Below, in pieces: positions 8,643-18,143 of a DNA stretch of 64,000 bases. The notes under the pieces are model-generated. The model did no database searches. It was not told where the DNA came from and saw only the letters and a program-made list of their open reading frames with translations. Numbering within the stretch: the first letter of the stretch is position 1; each line of letters begins with the position of its first letter. This stretch comes from JADGHE01 sp035716025 (GTDB lineage Bacteria; Pseudomonadota; Alphaproteobacteria; Rhizobiales; Xanthobacteraceae), in contig DASTKH010000019.1 of the NCBI GenBank assembly GCA_035716025.1, forward strand, positions 1-64,000. The letters run 5' to 3'. The translations under genes and the position numbers were made by a program.

Positions 8643-8954
8643 GGCGTTTCCTCCCTGAAATGGCGTCGATGGAGCGGGTTACGCGCTGTACGCGCACCGC
8701 ATGCGCCTTCGATGGCTGGTACAATCGTCGGTCTCGGACTCGGCTGTCAACCAAGGCGACCCGCGCCCGCGGCAAACTTTGCGTGAGGTATCTTGTCCCG
8801 ACTGGCCAATCGATGCGGCAGCCGGGGACAGCGGTTCGGCCGCGCCATGCCGTCCAAGGAAGGCGGAGGCTGAAGCGAACGCGGAAAGCGGGGCGCGCTC
8901 CACGGCACCGTCGGCCTCGGCGGCGCGCCGGGGTCCAAAAGCGATCCCACTCCG
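8643..8954. other. Intergenic region upstream of the Bug-type gene
   Basis: These 312 bases lie between the stop of a livF-like gene and the start of the Bug-type gene, both on the minus strand. They must hold the promoter of the latter. Reading both strands I saw no convincing ORF, tRNA or strong hairpin, only the ribosome-binding site next to 8642. Confidence 0.6.
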
Positions 8955-9698
8955 TCAGAAGGTGATGCCGAGCCAGGCTCTCACCTGCTCGTGCAAATTC
9001 CCCTCGAAGTCCTCGCGGCGGCCTTCCGCCGTGATCTGGCCGAGGCTCAACACGTAGGTGTAGCTCGCCATGCGCACGACGCGGCGCACGTTGTGGTCGA
9101 CGAGCAGGATCGCGGCGCGTTCGCGCGCGATCAAGTCGATCCATTCGTACACCTGCTCGGCGATCTTGGGCGCAAGCCCGATCGCTGGCTCGTCGACGAG
9201 GCAAAGGCGCGGCCGCACCAAATAGGCCTTGGCGAACTCCACCATCTTCTGCTGCCCACCGGAGAGCGCACCCGCCTTTTCGGCCCGGCGCGCGCGCAGG
9301 GCAGCGAAGGTGTCGAAGGTCTCCTCGACCCTGCGCGCGATCTCCTCGCGGCTCGGGCCCCCGGGCCGGCGTGCCAGGTGCTCGAGCGGCAGCCGCAGAT
9401 TGTTCTCGACCGTCATGTGCGGGAAAAGGCTCGATTCCTGCGGCACGTAGAAGATGCCACGGTCGATGGCCGTGTGCGGGGCGATGCCGGTGATGTCTGC
9501 GCCGTCGAAGCGGATCGTGCCCGATTTCGGTACGAGAAAGCCGCAGATCGTCTTCATGATGGTGGACTTGCCCGCCCCGTTGAGCCCGATGAGGCCGGTG
9601 ATCGTGGCGGCCGGCACGGCCACCGTCACCCCGCGCAGGATGTCGATGTCGGCGATGTAGCCGGCGGTGACGTTCTCGACGGAAAGGAGCGCCGTCAT
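8955..9698 (-). CDS. Branched-chain amino acid-type ABC transporter ATP-binding protein (LivF-like), set 1
   Basis: This 247-residue ATPase energises a HAAT-type importer. It has Walker A (GLNGAGKST), a Q-loop (PQESSLFPHMTVENNL), the signature LSGGQQKMVEFAKA and a Walker B ending LCLVDEPAIGL. Its short length and TVENNLRLPL segment fit LivF rather than LivG. Its ATG overlaps the stop of the livG-like gene (ATGA at 9695-9698). It is the last gene of an operon ordered binding protein, livH, livM, livG, livF. Confidence 0.94.
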   Translation of the reverse strand: MTALLSVENVTAGYIADIDILRGVTVAVPAATITGLIGLNGAGKSTIMKTICGFLVPKSGTIRFDGADITGIAPHTAIDRGIFYVPQESSLFPHMTVENNLRLPLEHLARRPGGPSREEIARRVEETFDTFAALRARRAEKAGALSGGQQKMVEFAKAYLVRPRLCLVDEPAIGLAPKIAEQVYEWIDLIARERAAILLVDHNVRRVVRMASYTYVLSLGQITAEGRREDFEGNLHEQVRAWLGITF

Positions 9699-10414
9699 AT
9701 CTCGGCGCCTCCGAGATAGGCCTCGATCACCACGGGATCGGTGAGCACGGCGCGCGTCGCCTCGTCGGCGATCACGGCGCCGGCGTTCATGCACACCGTG
9801 CGCGGGCACAGTTCGACGATGACCGGCATGTCGTGGCTCACCACCAGAAAAGTCTGCCCGTCGGCGTGGCGCTTGCGGATGAAGCCGGCCATGATCTCCT
9901 TCATGGTCGGGTGGATAGCGGCGAACGGCTCGTCGAGCAGGGCGATGCGCGGCGGCACCATGAAGCAGGAGCCGAACTCGAGCAGTTTGCGCTGCCCGCC
10001 GGACAATTGACCGGCGTCGAGGTCGCGCACCTGCGCGAGCGAGAGGTCCTCGACGAGCGCCTGCGCGCGCCGCTCGGCCTCGGCCTGGGCCAGCCCGAGC
10101 GCGCAGCCCGCCACCATCAGGTTGTCGATCACGCCCATGCGCGGGAACACGCGGGTGAGCTGGAACATGCGGATAACGCCCTGGCGCGCCAGCGCCTCCG
10201 GCGTGTGGCGCTCGATCGCGCGACCGTCGAGGAGCACGCGGCCCGAGTCGGGCGGCAGGAGGCCGCTCAGGATGTTGATGAGGGTCGTCTTGCCCGAGCC
10301 ATTGGGGCCGATAAGGCCGACCAGCTCTCCCTCCTCGATGGCAAAACTCACCCCGTCGAGCGCCTTGAGACCGCCGAAGCTCTTGGAGACGTTCTCGATC
10401 ACCAGGCAAGGCAT
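9695..10414 (-). CDS. Branched-chain amino acid-type ABC transporter ATP-binding protein (LivG-like), set 1
   Basis: This 239-residue ATPase has Walker A (IGPNGSGKTT), a Q-loop (FQLTRVFPRMGVIDNL), the signature LSGGQRKLLEFG and a Walker B (RIALLDEPFAAI). It lacks the glycine usually following the Walker B Asp-Glu-Pro region; LivG proteins commonly read DEPxAGL and this one reads DEPFAAI. The ATG at 10414 gives the usual family N-terminus (CLVIENVSKSFGGLKALD). A GTG at 10426 would instead overlap the livM stop by four bases and cannot be excluded. The next gene, livF-like, overlaps by four bases. Confidence 0.92.
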   Translation of the reverse strand: MPCLVIENVSKSFGGLKALDGVSFAIEEGELVGLIGPNGSGKTTLINILSGLLPPDSGRVLLDGRAIERHTPEALARQGVIRMFQLTRVFPRMGVIDNLMVAGCALGLAQAEAERRAQALVEDLSLAQVRDLDAGQLSGGQRKLLEFGSCFMVPPRIALLDEPFAAIHPTMKEIMAGFIRKRHADGQTFLVVSHDMPVIVELCPRTVCMNAGAVIADEATRAVLTDPVVIEAYLGGAEI

Positions 10415-10422
10415 GGCGTAAC

Positions 10423-11397
10423 TCACGGCTCCGGCGCGGCGGATGCCGTCTTCTGCCGCGCCGGGCGCGTGAAGGGGCGCACGATCAGGCCCCACAGGCC
10501 CTCGCGGAAGAAGCGGCCGAAAATGATGACGAGCAGTGCGAAGATGATGAGCTGGGCGCCGCCGAAGTCGCGCAGATATTCGGAGGCGATATAGACGAGG
10601 AAGGCGCCGATAATCGGCCCGGGGAGCGTACCGAGACCACCGATCACCACCATGCTGACGATGATGCCGGTTTGTCCGATGAGGCCGAGTTCGGGGCTCA
10701 CCAGCCCGGCGAAATGGCCGTAGAGCGCGCCCGCAAGCCCGCTGATCGCTGCGCTGATGACGAAGGCGTTGGTCTTCCACAGCACGACTTTCACGCCGCG
10801 GCTCACCGCGGCGATCTCGTCGTCGCGGATCGCGCGTAGGTAGAGCCCCGCCGGTCGCCGCAGCAGCATGAAAAGCCCGACCTGCGTCGCCGCCAGCACG
10901 CCGAGCATCAGGTAATAAGAGGCGAGCCGATTGTCGAACAGAGCGGGCACATTAAGGCCGAGGTCGCCGCGCGTGATGTCGATCGAGTTCGAGATCACGA
11001 GCCGCATGATCTCGGCAAAGGAGAGAGTGGTGAGCGCAAGATAAGGACCGGTGAGCCGCAGCACGATGCGCCCGAGCGCAAAGCCGATGATGCCGGCGAC
11101 GACGATTGCGGCGGGGATGCCGACGAGCGGCGGGGCTCCGAAATGGTAGGCCAGGAGCCCCGTCGCATAGGCGCCGATCATCGCAAACGCCGCGGGCGCG
11201 AGGGAGAATTGGCCGGTGTAACCCGCGAGCAGGTTCCAGGCGGCCGCGAGCATGGCGAAGTACATCGAGACGATGACGACGCCGCGCCAGTAGTCGTTGG
11301 CCACCGCAAGCGGCAGCACGGCGACCGCCGCCAGGATCACGAGCGAGACGGCGAATTCGGTCCCCTGCCGGGCGCGCGCGCCGGTCGATCTTTCCAT
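10423..11397 (-). CDS. Branched-chain amino acid-type ABC transporter permease (LivM-like), set 1
   Basis: This 324-residue inner-membrane permease has multiple hydrophobic helices. The conserved stretch NLLAGYTGQFSLAPAAFAMI near residue 55 and the loop AIRDDEIAAVSRGVKVVLWK near residue 190 are typical of LivM and contact the ATPase. The C-terminal GGLGTLPGPIIGAFLV segment is also a family signature. It starts four bases after the livH-like stop, so the permeases are co-translated. Confidence 0.94.
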   Translation of the reverse strand: MERSTGARARQGTEFAVSLVILAAVAVLPLAVANDYWRGVVIVSMYFAMLAAAWNLLAGYTGQFSLAPAAFAMIGAYATGLLAYHFGAPPLVGIPAAIVVAGIIGFALGRIVLRLTGPYLALTTLSFAEIMRLVISNSIDITRGDLGLNVPALFDNRLASYYLMLGVLAATQVGLFMLLRRPAGLYLRAIRDDEIAAVSRGVKVVLWKTNAFVISAAISGLAGALYGHFAGLVSPELGLIGQTGIIVSMVVIGGLGTLPGPIIGAFLVYIASEYLRDFGGAQLIIFALLVIIFGRFFREGLWGLIVRPFTRPARQKTASAAPEP

Positions 11398-11401
11398 GAC
11401 C

Positions 11402-12292
11402 TCACACCTCGCGCACGCGTTCGCCGAAGAGACCCTGTGGCCGGAACAGGAGCACGAGGATCAGGAGCACCAGCCCGAACGTGTCGCGGTACTGGTAGGA
11501 GACGTAGACGCCGCCGAAGCTCTCCAGCACGCCGAGCACGAGGCTCGCCACGATGCTGCCCGGCACCGAGCCCATGCCGCCGAGCACGACGATGACGTAG
11601 GACTTGATCGCGGGGAAGATACCGACGTCGGGCGTCGGGTTGAAAATGTTGGCGAGCAGCCCGCCCGACACCGCGGCGAGCCCGCCCGAGAGGGCAAAGA
11701 CGAGCGCACTCACCTTTGCGGTGTCGACTCCGGCGAGCGAGGCGCCCATGCGGTTCTGCGCCACCGCCTGGATCTGGCGACCCCAGTAGGAATAGCGCAC
11801 GACGAGCGCCACCGCCGCGATGACGAGGATGGCGGCGATCGCGGCGATCAGCCGATGGCCGCTGATAATGACGGGGCCGAGCGCGATGCGGCTCATTTGG
11901 GTGAGCGGCGGCCCCTTGTAGGCATAAGGGCCGATCACCTTGTCGACGAGGTTGATGAGGAGCAACGAGAGCCCGAAAGTGACGATGACGGCGTATTCGT
12001 CGCGCATCACGCCCCAGCTGATATAGCCCGTGTAGAGCGGGCGCATCAGCAGCCGCTCGACCACCAGGCCGAGAAGCGCGCCGACCAGGAAGGCGGCCGG
12101 CAGCGCGAACCAGGGCGGGACGCCGAGCGCAAGCGCGGCGAGCGTGTAGGTATAGGCGCCCACCATGTAGAACTCGCCGTGGGCGAAGTTGACGACTTTC
12201 AGGATGCCGAAAATGAGCGACAGGCCGATCGCCATCAGCGCGTAGAAGACGCCGATGATGAGGCCGTTGACGGTGAGATCGAGGGCGAGCAT
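11402..12292 (-). CDS. Branched-chain amino acid-type ABC transporter permease (LivH-like), set 1
   Basis: This 296-residue permease partner of LivM begins NGLIIGVFYALMAIGLSLIF and continues with VVNFAHGEFYMVGAY, both diagnostic of LivH. The loop AVAQNRMGASLAGVDTAKV and the later GGMGSVPGSIVASLVLGVLE match the family. Length is normal. It follows the binding-protein gene by about 85 bases. Confidence 0.94.
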   Translation of the reverse strand: MLALDLTVNGLIIGVFYALMAIGLSLIFGILKVVNFAHGEFYMVGAYTYTLAALALGVPPWFALPAAFLVGALLGLVVERLLMRPLYTGYISWGVMRDEYAVIVTFGLSLLLINLVDKVIGPYAYKGPPLTQMSRIALGPVIISGHRLIAAIAAILVIAAVALVVRYSYWGRQIQAVAQNRMGASLAGVDTAKVSALVFALSGGLAAVSGGLLANIFNPTPDVGIFPAIKSYVIVVLGGMGSVPGSIVASLVLGVLESFGGVYVSYQYRDTFGLVLLILVLLFRPQGLFGERVREV

Positions 12293-12376
12293 GCGCGGCC
12301 GCAGAAACGAGAGGACGGAAGGGCCACTTGGGTGGCGGCCCTCCCGCTGGTCACATCAATTGGCGCCGTGACCGGC

Positions 12377-13612
12377 TCACTTCGGCCGTTCGACCTTTGA
12401 GAGATCGAGCGGCTGGCCGGCCTCCTGGACAAGCTTGGTGTCCTTGATCGCCTGCTTTACGGCCGTGATCTGGAAGGTGACGTAGGGCACGTCCAGCCAC
12501 TGGTGATACTTGTAGCCGCTTTTCTCCTTCGAGAAGGTGATACTGCCGCGCGCGCCCGTCCAACGGATGTCCTCGAGCGCCTTGATCATCGCATCGGCGT
12601 CGGTGCGGCCTGCGCTCTTGATCGCTTCGGCGATGAGGAAGAGGCTGTCGGCGGCCTGGAACAGCAGGCGGTTGGGTTCGTTCTTGGTCTTGGCGACGTA
12701 GGCCTCGGCCACCTTCTTGCCGAGGTCGGGAAGCTGCATCTTCGGATGGTAGAGGCCGAAGACGAGCATGTTCTTGGCCGCGTCGCTCACGTTCTGCCAG
12801 AAGTCGGGATAGTCGGCGATGCCGGAGGCGTCGTAAATGAGCGTCTTGGCCGACGGCGCGATCCCTTGTTCGTTGAGTTGGTTCAACAGGATATAGGCCG
12901 CCGGCGGCAGCATGATTTCCACGATCACGTCGGGCGGATTGGCCTTGAGCGGCAGGAGAGCCGGCAGAAAGTCCTTCGCGGCGCGGTCGAGCGTCTCGTA
13001 ACGGTATTGAATGTCGGGCGCCTTCTCCTTGAGTTGCTCGCCGATGAGCTTGGCAAGGCCCACGCCGTAGTCGGTGTTCTCGGGGAAGGCGAGCACGCGC
13101 TTGGCGCCGAGCGCCTTGATCGACTCGGCGGCGGCGATCGCCACGCGGCTGTTGAAATTGCCCGGGTTGAAGACCTCGGCGTAGCCCTTCTCGCGGATGA
13201 CGTCGGACCAGCCGTTGGTGTTGATGTAGGGCACGTGGTACCGGTGCGCGACCTCGATGCCGGCGAGCGCCGCCGAACTCTGGTGCTCGCCGGTCACGGC
13301 GACGACCTTGTCGCGGGTGATGAGCTTCTCCACCGCGGCGCGTGCCTTTTCCGGAATGCCCTGCGTGTCTTCAATAACCAGCTCGATCGGGCGGCCGAGT
13401 ACGCCGCCGGCGTCGTTGATCATCTTGGCGGCGACTTCGAGGCCGTCCTTGACCTGCAGGCCCTGCGAGACCGAGCCGGGCGGCGACTGCGCGATGGTGA
13501 CGCCGACCTTGATCGGATCGGCGGCTTTTGCGCCGGGCGCAGCGAAAAGCGACGCCAGCAGCGCGGCCGTAACGAGCCGAACGCGTTTTCGGGCAGATAT
13601 CTCAATACTCAC
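12377..13612 (-). CDS. ABC transporter substrate-binding protein (LivJ/LivK type), set 1
   Basis: This 411-residue periplasmic binding protein of the type 1 fold has a signal peptide (RKRVRLVTAALLASLFAAP) cleaved near AKA-ADPIKVG. The start is a GTG at 13612, chosen because GGAGGA lies 5-6 bases upstream. In-frame starts further up would put a charged extension before the signal. The mature N-terminus GVTIAQSPPGSVSQGLQVKDG is less canonical than in leucine-binding proteins. The ligand may therefore be an amide, aromatic acid or other small acid rather than a branched-chain amino acid. It heads the five-gene set 1 operon. Confidence 0.9.
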   Translation of the reverse strand: MSIEISARKRVRLVTAALLASLFAAPGAKAADPIKVGVTIAQSPPGSVSQGLQVKDGLEVAAKMINDAGGVLGRPIELVIEDTQGIPEKARAAVEKLITRDKVVAVTGEHQSSAALAGIEVAHRYHVPYINTNGWSDVIREKGYAEVFNPGNFNSRVAIAAAESIKALGAKRVLAFPENTDYGVGLAKLIGEQLKEKAPDIQYRYETLDRAAKDFLPALLPLKANPPDVIVEIMLPPAAYILLNQLNEQGIAPSAKTLIYDASGIADYPDFWQNVSDAAKNMLVFGLYHPKMQLPDLGKKVAEAYVAKTKNEPNRLLFQAADSLFLIAEAIKSAGRTDADAMIKALEDIRWTGARGSITFSKEKSGYKYHQWLDVPYVTFQITAVKQAIKDTKLVQEAGQPLDLSKVERPK

Positions 13613-13850
13613 GACTGTCCTCCATGCTTGGCCGCGAAGTCGAACATCCTTGTTGTGGCCCCGGCGAAGCCTCCCCACCGCCGCGCGAGACTGGCGCCCA
13701 ACGCGTGCGGACTGACGATAGTATGAAAGAGCCTCGGTCGGTCAATGATTCAAGTGCGGTTTCGTCATGCAATGCGGGCAAAGGCGCGTTCGACATCACG
13801 GTTCGGCGCGTAGCCCGGCCGGAAAGGCGTCGCGAGGCCGAACCCGAAGC

Positions 13851-15650
13851 TCAACGTCCCGCCGCGTAGCCCTGCATGCCGCGCGGATTGGCGGCAGCCC
13901 GCCGGCGGCGACCGAGCCGGGAGGCCGCGGTCAAGCGGCCCTCCGACCAGTCGGGGCCGGTCTCCACAATATGACCGCGTCTCCGCAATTCGGCGATGGT
14001 CGACTCGGGCAGGCGATTTTCGACCACCAGCACGCCGGGACGCGCCGTGCGCGGCCAGAACGAGCTCGGGAAATGTTCGGAGTGCCAGGCCGGCGCGTCG
14101 ATCGCCTCCTGCAGATTCATGTTTGCGTGCACGTGGCGGAGAAAGAACTGGGTGATCCATTGATCCTGTTGGTCGCCGCCCGGCGTGCCCCAGGCCAAAT
14201 ACGGCTCGCCGTCCCGCAGCGCGAGGGTCGGCGACAGCGTCGTGCGCGGCCGCTTGCCTGGAGCGAGCGATGCCGGATGACCTTCCTCGAGCCAGAACAT
14301 CTGTGCACGCGAGCCGAGGCAGAAGCCGAGTTCCGGAATGACCGGAGAAGATTGCAGCCAACCGCCGGACGGCGTCGCCGAGATCATGTTTCCGTCGCGG
14401 TCGATGATGTCGAAATGCACCGTGTCGCCGCGCACCTCTCCCAGCGCTCCGACGGTCGGCTCGCCGGCTCCGGCCGCCACCGGCACCCGTTCCGCCGCCC
14501 GACGCACTTTCACCTCGCCGCCGAAGCCGGGCACCGAGCCCGGCCGCAACTCGAGCGACGCGTCTCGACCGATAAGCTTGCGGCGCCCGTCGTTGTAGGC
14601 GTCCGACAGAAGAACCGCGACCGGCACATCAACAAATTCCGGATCGCCATAAAACTTCTCGCGATCCGCAAACGCGAGCTTGGCGCATTCGACCTGAAGG
14701 TGGATGAATTCCGGGTCTGTCGGGGAAAGACCGTCGAGACCGAACCCCTTGAGCAGAGCAAGCTGCTGCAGCGTGACCGGCGCCTGGCTCCACACGCCTG
14801 CCTTGCAGATGGTGTATCGCCCGTAGTCGTACGTCAGAGGCGCTTCGACCGTCGGCCGCCAGCGCGCCATGTCGTCGCCCGTTAGCACGCCGCAATGCGG
14901 TTCCCCGCTCGTGTCCATGACCTTCTGGGTCCGGCAAAAGCGATCGATCGCCTCAGCCACGAAGCCCTGCGACCAGACGCTGCGGGCACGCTCGATCTGT
15001 CGGATCCGTTCGCCGCCGGTGGACTGAGCCTCGCGCAAGATCCGGCGATAGGTTTCCGCCAGGGCCGAATTCGTGAACAGCGCACCCGGTGCCGGCACTT
15101 CACCGCGCGGAAGGTAAACCGCCGCCGAAGTCGGCCAATGCGCGCGAAACAGTTCCGCGACCGTCGCGATGGTCGCACTCGCGCGCTCGACGAGCGGATA
15201 GCCGTGCTCCGCATAGCTGATCGCCGGGGCGAGGACATCCGCAAGCGTCATCGTCCCGTAATCGCGCAGGATTAGCATCCAGGTGTCGAAGGTTCCCGGA
15301 ACACAGGCGGCAAGCAGCCCTGTTCCCGGCACCATGTCGAGCCCAAGCTGATCGCGGTAATGGGCGATGGTCGCCCCTGCAGGTGCCGGACCCTGCCCGC
15401 AGATGACCTCCGGCCGCCCGCGCCGCACGTCATAGAGAATGACGGGGACGTCGCCGCCCGGTCCGTTAAGATGCGGCTCGACGACCTGCAGCGCGAAGGC
15501 CGTCGCGACGGCGGCATCGAAGGCGTTGCCGCCGCGCTCCAGCGTCCCCATCCCGACGGCCGTGGCCAGCCAATGGGTAGAGGTGACGACTCCAAAGGTC
15601 CCTTCGATTTCGGGACGCGTCGTGAAGGGGCCGGGATTGATGTTCTTCAT
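13851..15650 (-). CDS. Gamma-glutamyltransferase family protein, second copy (no signal peptide)
   Basis: This 599-residue Ntn-hydrolase carries an N-terminal GGNAFDAAVATAFALQVVEP segment and the autocleavage region GDTVHFDIIDRDGNMISATP, where Thr410 is the probable nucleophile. The family glycine-rich motif appears as WGTPGGDQQDQW. This fits the divergent subgroup of gamma-glutamyltransferase-like proteins with unknown substrates rather than classical GGT. No signal peptide is present. The start has AGGCGG a few bases upstream. It lies between two Liv transporter sets, all on the same strand. It differs strongly from the copy at 1.2-2.8 kb, so it is not a recent duplicate. Confidence 0.88.
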   Translation of the reverse strand: MKNINPGPFTTRPEIEGTFGVVTSTHWLATAVGMGTLERGGNAFDAAVATAFALQVVEPHLNGPGGDVPVILYDVRRGRPEVICGQGPAPAGATIAHYRDQLGLDMVPGTGLLAACVPGTFDTWMLILRDYGTMTLADVLAPAISYAEHGYPLVERASATIATVAELFRAHWPTSAAVYLPRGEVPAPGALFTNSALAETYRRILREAQSTGGERIRQIERARSVWSQGFVAEAIDRFCRTQKVMDTSGEPHCGVLTGDDMARWRPTVEAPLTYDYGRYTICKAGVWSQAPVTLQQLALLKGFGLDGLSPTDPEFIHLQVECAKLAFADREKFYGDPEFVDVPVAVLLSDAYNDGRRKLIGRDASLELRPGSVPGFGGEVKVRRAAERVPVAAGAGEPTVGALGEVRGDTVHFDIIDRDGNMISATPSGGWLQSSPVIPELGFCLGSRAQMFWLEEGHPASLAPGKRPRTTLSPTLALRDGEPYLAWGTPGGDQQDQWITQFFLRHVHANMNLQEAIDAPAWHSEHFPSSFWPRTARPGVLVVENRLPESTIAELRRRGHIVETGPDWSEGRLTAASRLGRRRRAAANPRGMQGYAAGR

Positions 15651-15747
15651 GTCCGCCTGCGCATGTGAAAGGCGGATGGCACCACAACTCCCGCCCCCGG
15701 CCAACAGTTTGGCCCATGAAATCCTGCATGTCAGGCCCTGAGAGACG

Positions 15748-16002
15748 TCATTGCGGCCGGCGCGGCGGGGGCTCGCCGCCGCCCTCGGACGGCGCCGACG
15801 ATCCCCCGCAGCCCATCGCGTCCCACGCGTTGATGACGCGGACAAGGTCGCGCATCTGCGCCGTGATCTGCTCTTCGGTGTAATAGCGGCGCCAGCGGCC
15901 GCTCCGGTAAAGGGAGAGGAGCTGTTCGCGCCGCCTTTCGGCCAACGCCCGCCATTGACGTGCGATCTCCTCCGGCTGCCGCCGGCGATCGGTCTCAGAC
16001 AT
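15748..16002 (-). CDS. Small hypothetical protein, TIGR03809-like
   Basis: This 84-residue protein has ARQWRALAERRREQLLSLY followed by SGRWRRYYTEEQ. That pattern resembles the short TIGR03809 domain I know from Bradyrhizobium and Rhodopseudomonas proteins (WCALAEQR and GRWRRY core). The tail is rich in Gly and Pro. It has no signal peptide or membrane helix. It sits between the livM-like gene of set 2 and the second gamma-glutamyltransferase, on the same strand. Function is unknown, and assignment to the family is from memory of the core pattern. Confidence 0.6.
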   Translation of the reverse strand: MSETDRRRQPEEIARQWRALAERRREQLLSLYRSGRWRRYYTEEQITAQMRDLVRVINAWDAMGCGGSSAPSEGGGEPPPRRPQ

Positions 16003-16125
16003 GAGCCACTCCCCGCCGCAGAGGAACGCTCGGAAACAGCTACCAGTCGAACCGTATCGGCCCGCTCAACGCAACCATGCAAGCGCGATTAGCCACAGGC
16101 GAATCAAAAAGCCCGCGGAAAGCGT

Positions 16126-17151
16126 TCAGAGCCGGATGCGCAACCGGTGCGCGATCTCCCCGACCACCCCGCGCCGGAAGAGCAGCACGCAGACGACGAA
16201 GATCACGCCTTGAATGACCGTCACCCACTGCCCGTAGCGGGCGAGGTTGTCCTGCATGGCGATAATTGCGAAAGCCCCGACCACGGGTCCGAATACCGTG
16301 CCCAGGCCGCCGACCAGGGTCATCAACACCACTTCCCCGGACATCGGCCAGTCGACATCCGTCAGGGAGGCGAGCTGGAACACGATCGCCTTGGTGGCGC
16401 CGGCGAGCCCGGAGAGCGTCGCAGAAAGCACGAAGGCGATGAGCTTGTAACGTTCGGTGCGATAGCCGAGCGAGATCGCCCGCGGCTCGTTCTCGCGGAT
16501 CGCTTTCAGCACCTCGCCGAAGGGCGAGTGGATGATCCGGTAGATGAACAGGAAACCGCCGAGGAAGATTGCCAGGACGAGAGAATACATCACCCGCTGG
16601 TCGGAAAGATCGAAGAGGCCGAACAGCCGGCCGCGCGGAACGGCCTGGATCCCATCCTCGCCATGGGTGAACGGCGCTTGCACGGCGAAGAAATACATCA
16701 TTTGCGCGAGCGCGAGCGTGATCATCGCGAAATAGATGCCCTGCCGCCGGATTGCGATTGCGCCGGCAATAACGCCGAGCACGGCGCCCGCGCAGGTTCC
16801 GCCCAGGATCGCGAGCTCCGGCGAAAGCGGCGGCAGCGGAACGACGAACCACTGCCAGCCGCCCGCCCAATATGGAATCGCGATGGTGCCGACCTTGGCG
16901 AGGTGGGCCGCGACGTAAGACCCGTAGCCGAAAAAAAGCGCATGCCCGAAAGACAACAGGCCGACATAGCCGATCAACAAATTGAACGCGCAGGCAAACA
17001 GAGCAAAGCACAGCGCCTTCATCAACGAGACCGGATACACGAAGGTCGGCGCAACCAGGAGCACTGCGATCATGGCGAGGAAGGCGATGACCTCGCTGCG
17101 CGAGGCCGTCCTGACCCGGGTCGCCGAAATCGGCTCGGCCAGTTGCACCAT
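16126..17151 (-). CDS. Branched-chain amino acid-type ABC transporter permease (LivM-like), set 2
   Basis: This 341-residue multi-spanning permease has the LivM hallmark NLLIGYVGLLSFGHALFFGY and the cytoplasmic loop KAIRENEPRAISLGYRTERYK. The C-terminal GGLGTVFGPVVGAFAII segment is also conserved. Its ATG lies one base after the stop of the livH-like gene. It is the last gene of the set 2 transporter, whose order is livG, livF, binding protein, livH, livM. Confidence 0.94.
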   Translation of the reverse strand: MVQLAEPISATRVRTASRSEVIAFLAMIAVLLVAPTFVYPVSLMKALCFALFACAFNLLIGYVGLLSFGHALFFGYGSYVAAHLAKVGTIAIPYWAGGWQWFVVPLPPLSPELAILGGTCAGAVLGVIAGAIAIRRQGIYFAMITLALAQMMYFFAVQAPFTHGEDGIQAVPRGRLFGLFDLSDQRVMYSLVLAIFLGGFLFIYRIIHSPFGEVLKAIRENEPRAISLGYRTERYKLIAFVLSATLSGLAGATKAIVFQLASLTDVDWPMSGEVVLMTLVGGLGTVFGPVVGAFAIIAMQDNLARYGQWVTVIQGVIFVVCVLLFRRGVVGEIAHRLRIRL

Positions 17152-17152
17152 C

Positions 17153-18040
17153 TTACGCCGTCCTTCCGAACAGGCCGGCCGGCCGCACCAGGAGCACGAT
17201 GGCCATGATGACGAAGATCACGGTGTTCGAGGCCTCGGGAAAGAAAACCTTTGTCAAACCCTCGATGAGGCCAAGCGCGAAGCCCGTGACAACCGCTCCC
17301 ATGATCGAGCCCATGCCGCCGATCACGACGACGGCGAAGACCACAATGATCAGGTTCGCGCCCATTTGCGGGCTGACATTGTAGATCGGCGCGGCCATAA
17401 CGCCGGCGAGCGCCGCCAGACCGACGCCGAAGCCGTAAGTCAAAGTGATCATGCGCGGCACGTTGATGCCGAAGGCGCGCACCAGCGTCGGATTTTCGGT
17501 GGCGGCGCGCAGATAGGCGCCGAGACGCGTGCGCTCGATGACGTACCAGGTCGCCAAACACACCGCGAGCGAAAACACCACGACCCAGGCCCGGTAATTG
17601 GGCAGAAACATGAAGCCGAGATTGCGACCGCCGGCAAGCTCCGGCGGGATCCGGTAAGGCAGGCCGGACGAGCCGTAATAATTGCGGAACACGCCTTCGA
17701 TGATCAGCGCAAGCCCGAAGGTGAGGAGCAGCCCGTACAGATGATCGAGATTATAAAGCCGCTGCAGGAACAGCCTTTCGATCACCACGCCGGTGAAGCC
17801 GACGATGATCGGCACGATGACGAGTGCAGCCCAGTAGTTGATCCCGACATGTTGCAGCAGCAGATAGGCGGCGAACGCCCCCATCATGTACTGCGCGCCG
17901 TGCGTGAAGTTGATGATGTTGAGCATGCCGAAGATCACGGCGAGCCCCAGGCTCAGCAGCGCATAGAACGAGCCGTTGATAAGCCCGAGCAACAATTGCC
18001 CGAACAGCGCCTGCGAGGGGATGCCGAATATCTCGAACAT
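17153..18040 (-). CDS. Branched-chain amino acid-type ABC transporter permease (LivH-like), set 2
   Basis: This 295-residue permease begins LLLGLINGSFYALLSLGLAV and has the diagnostic NIINFTHGAQYMMGAFAAY. The ATG at 18040 gives the usual LivH length; in-frame upstream codons would add a short charged extension. AATENPTLVRAFGINVPRM and GGMGSIMGAVVTGFALGLIE match the family loops. The binding-protein gene ends about 100 bases upstream. Confidence 0.93.
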   Translation of the reverse strand: MFEIFGIPSQALFGQLLLGLINGSFYALLSLGLAVIFGMLNIINFTHGAQYMMGAFAAYLLLQHVGINYWAALVIVPIIVGFTGVVIERLFLQRLYNLDHLYGLLLTFGLALIIEGVFRNYYGSSGLPYRIPPELAGGRNLGFMFLPNYRAWVVVFSLAVCLATWYVIERTRLGAYLRAATENPTLVRAFGINVPRMITLTYGFGVGLAALAGVMAAPIYNVSPQMGANLIIVVFAVVVIGGMGSIMGAVVTGFALGLIEGLTKVFFPEASNTVIFVIMAIVLLVRPAGLFGRTA

Positions 18041-18143
18041 GGCCGAAGATCTTGCCGCGCGTCGCACGCCCCTTGGAAGGGGCTGCGCGCGGCGGGCCGG
18101 AGCGCTCTGCCCTACCCGCCGCTTGCCGGAACCTTGGGGCGGC

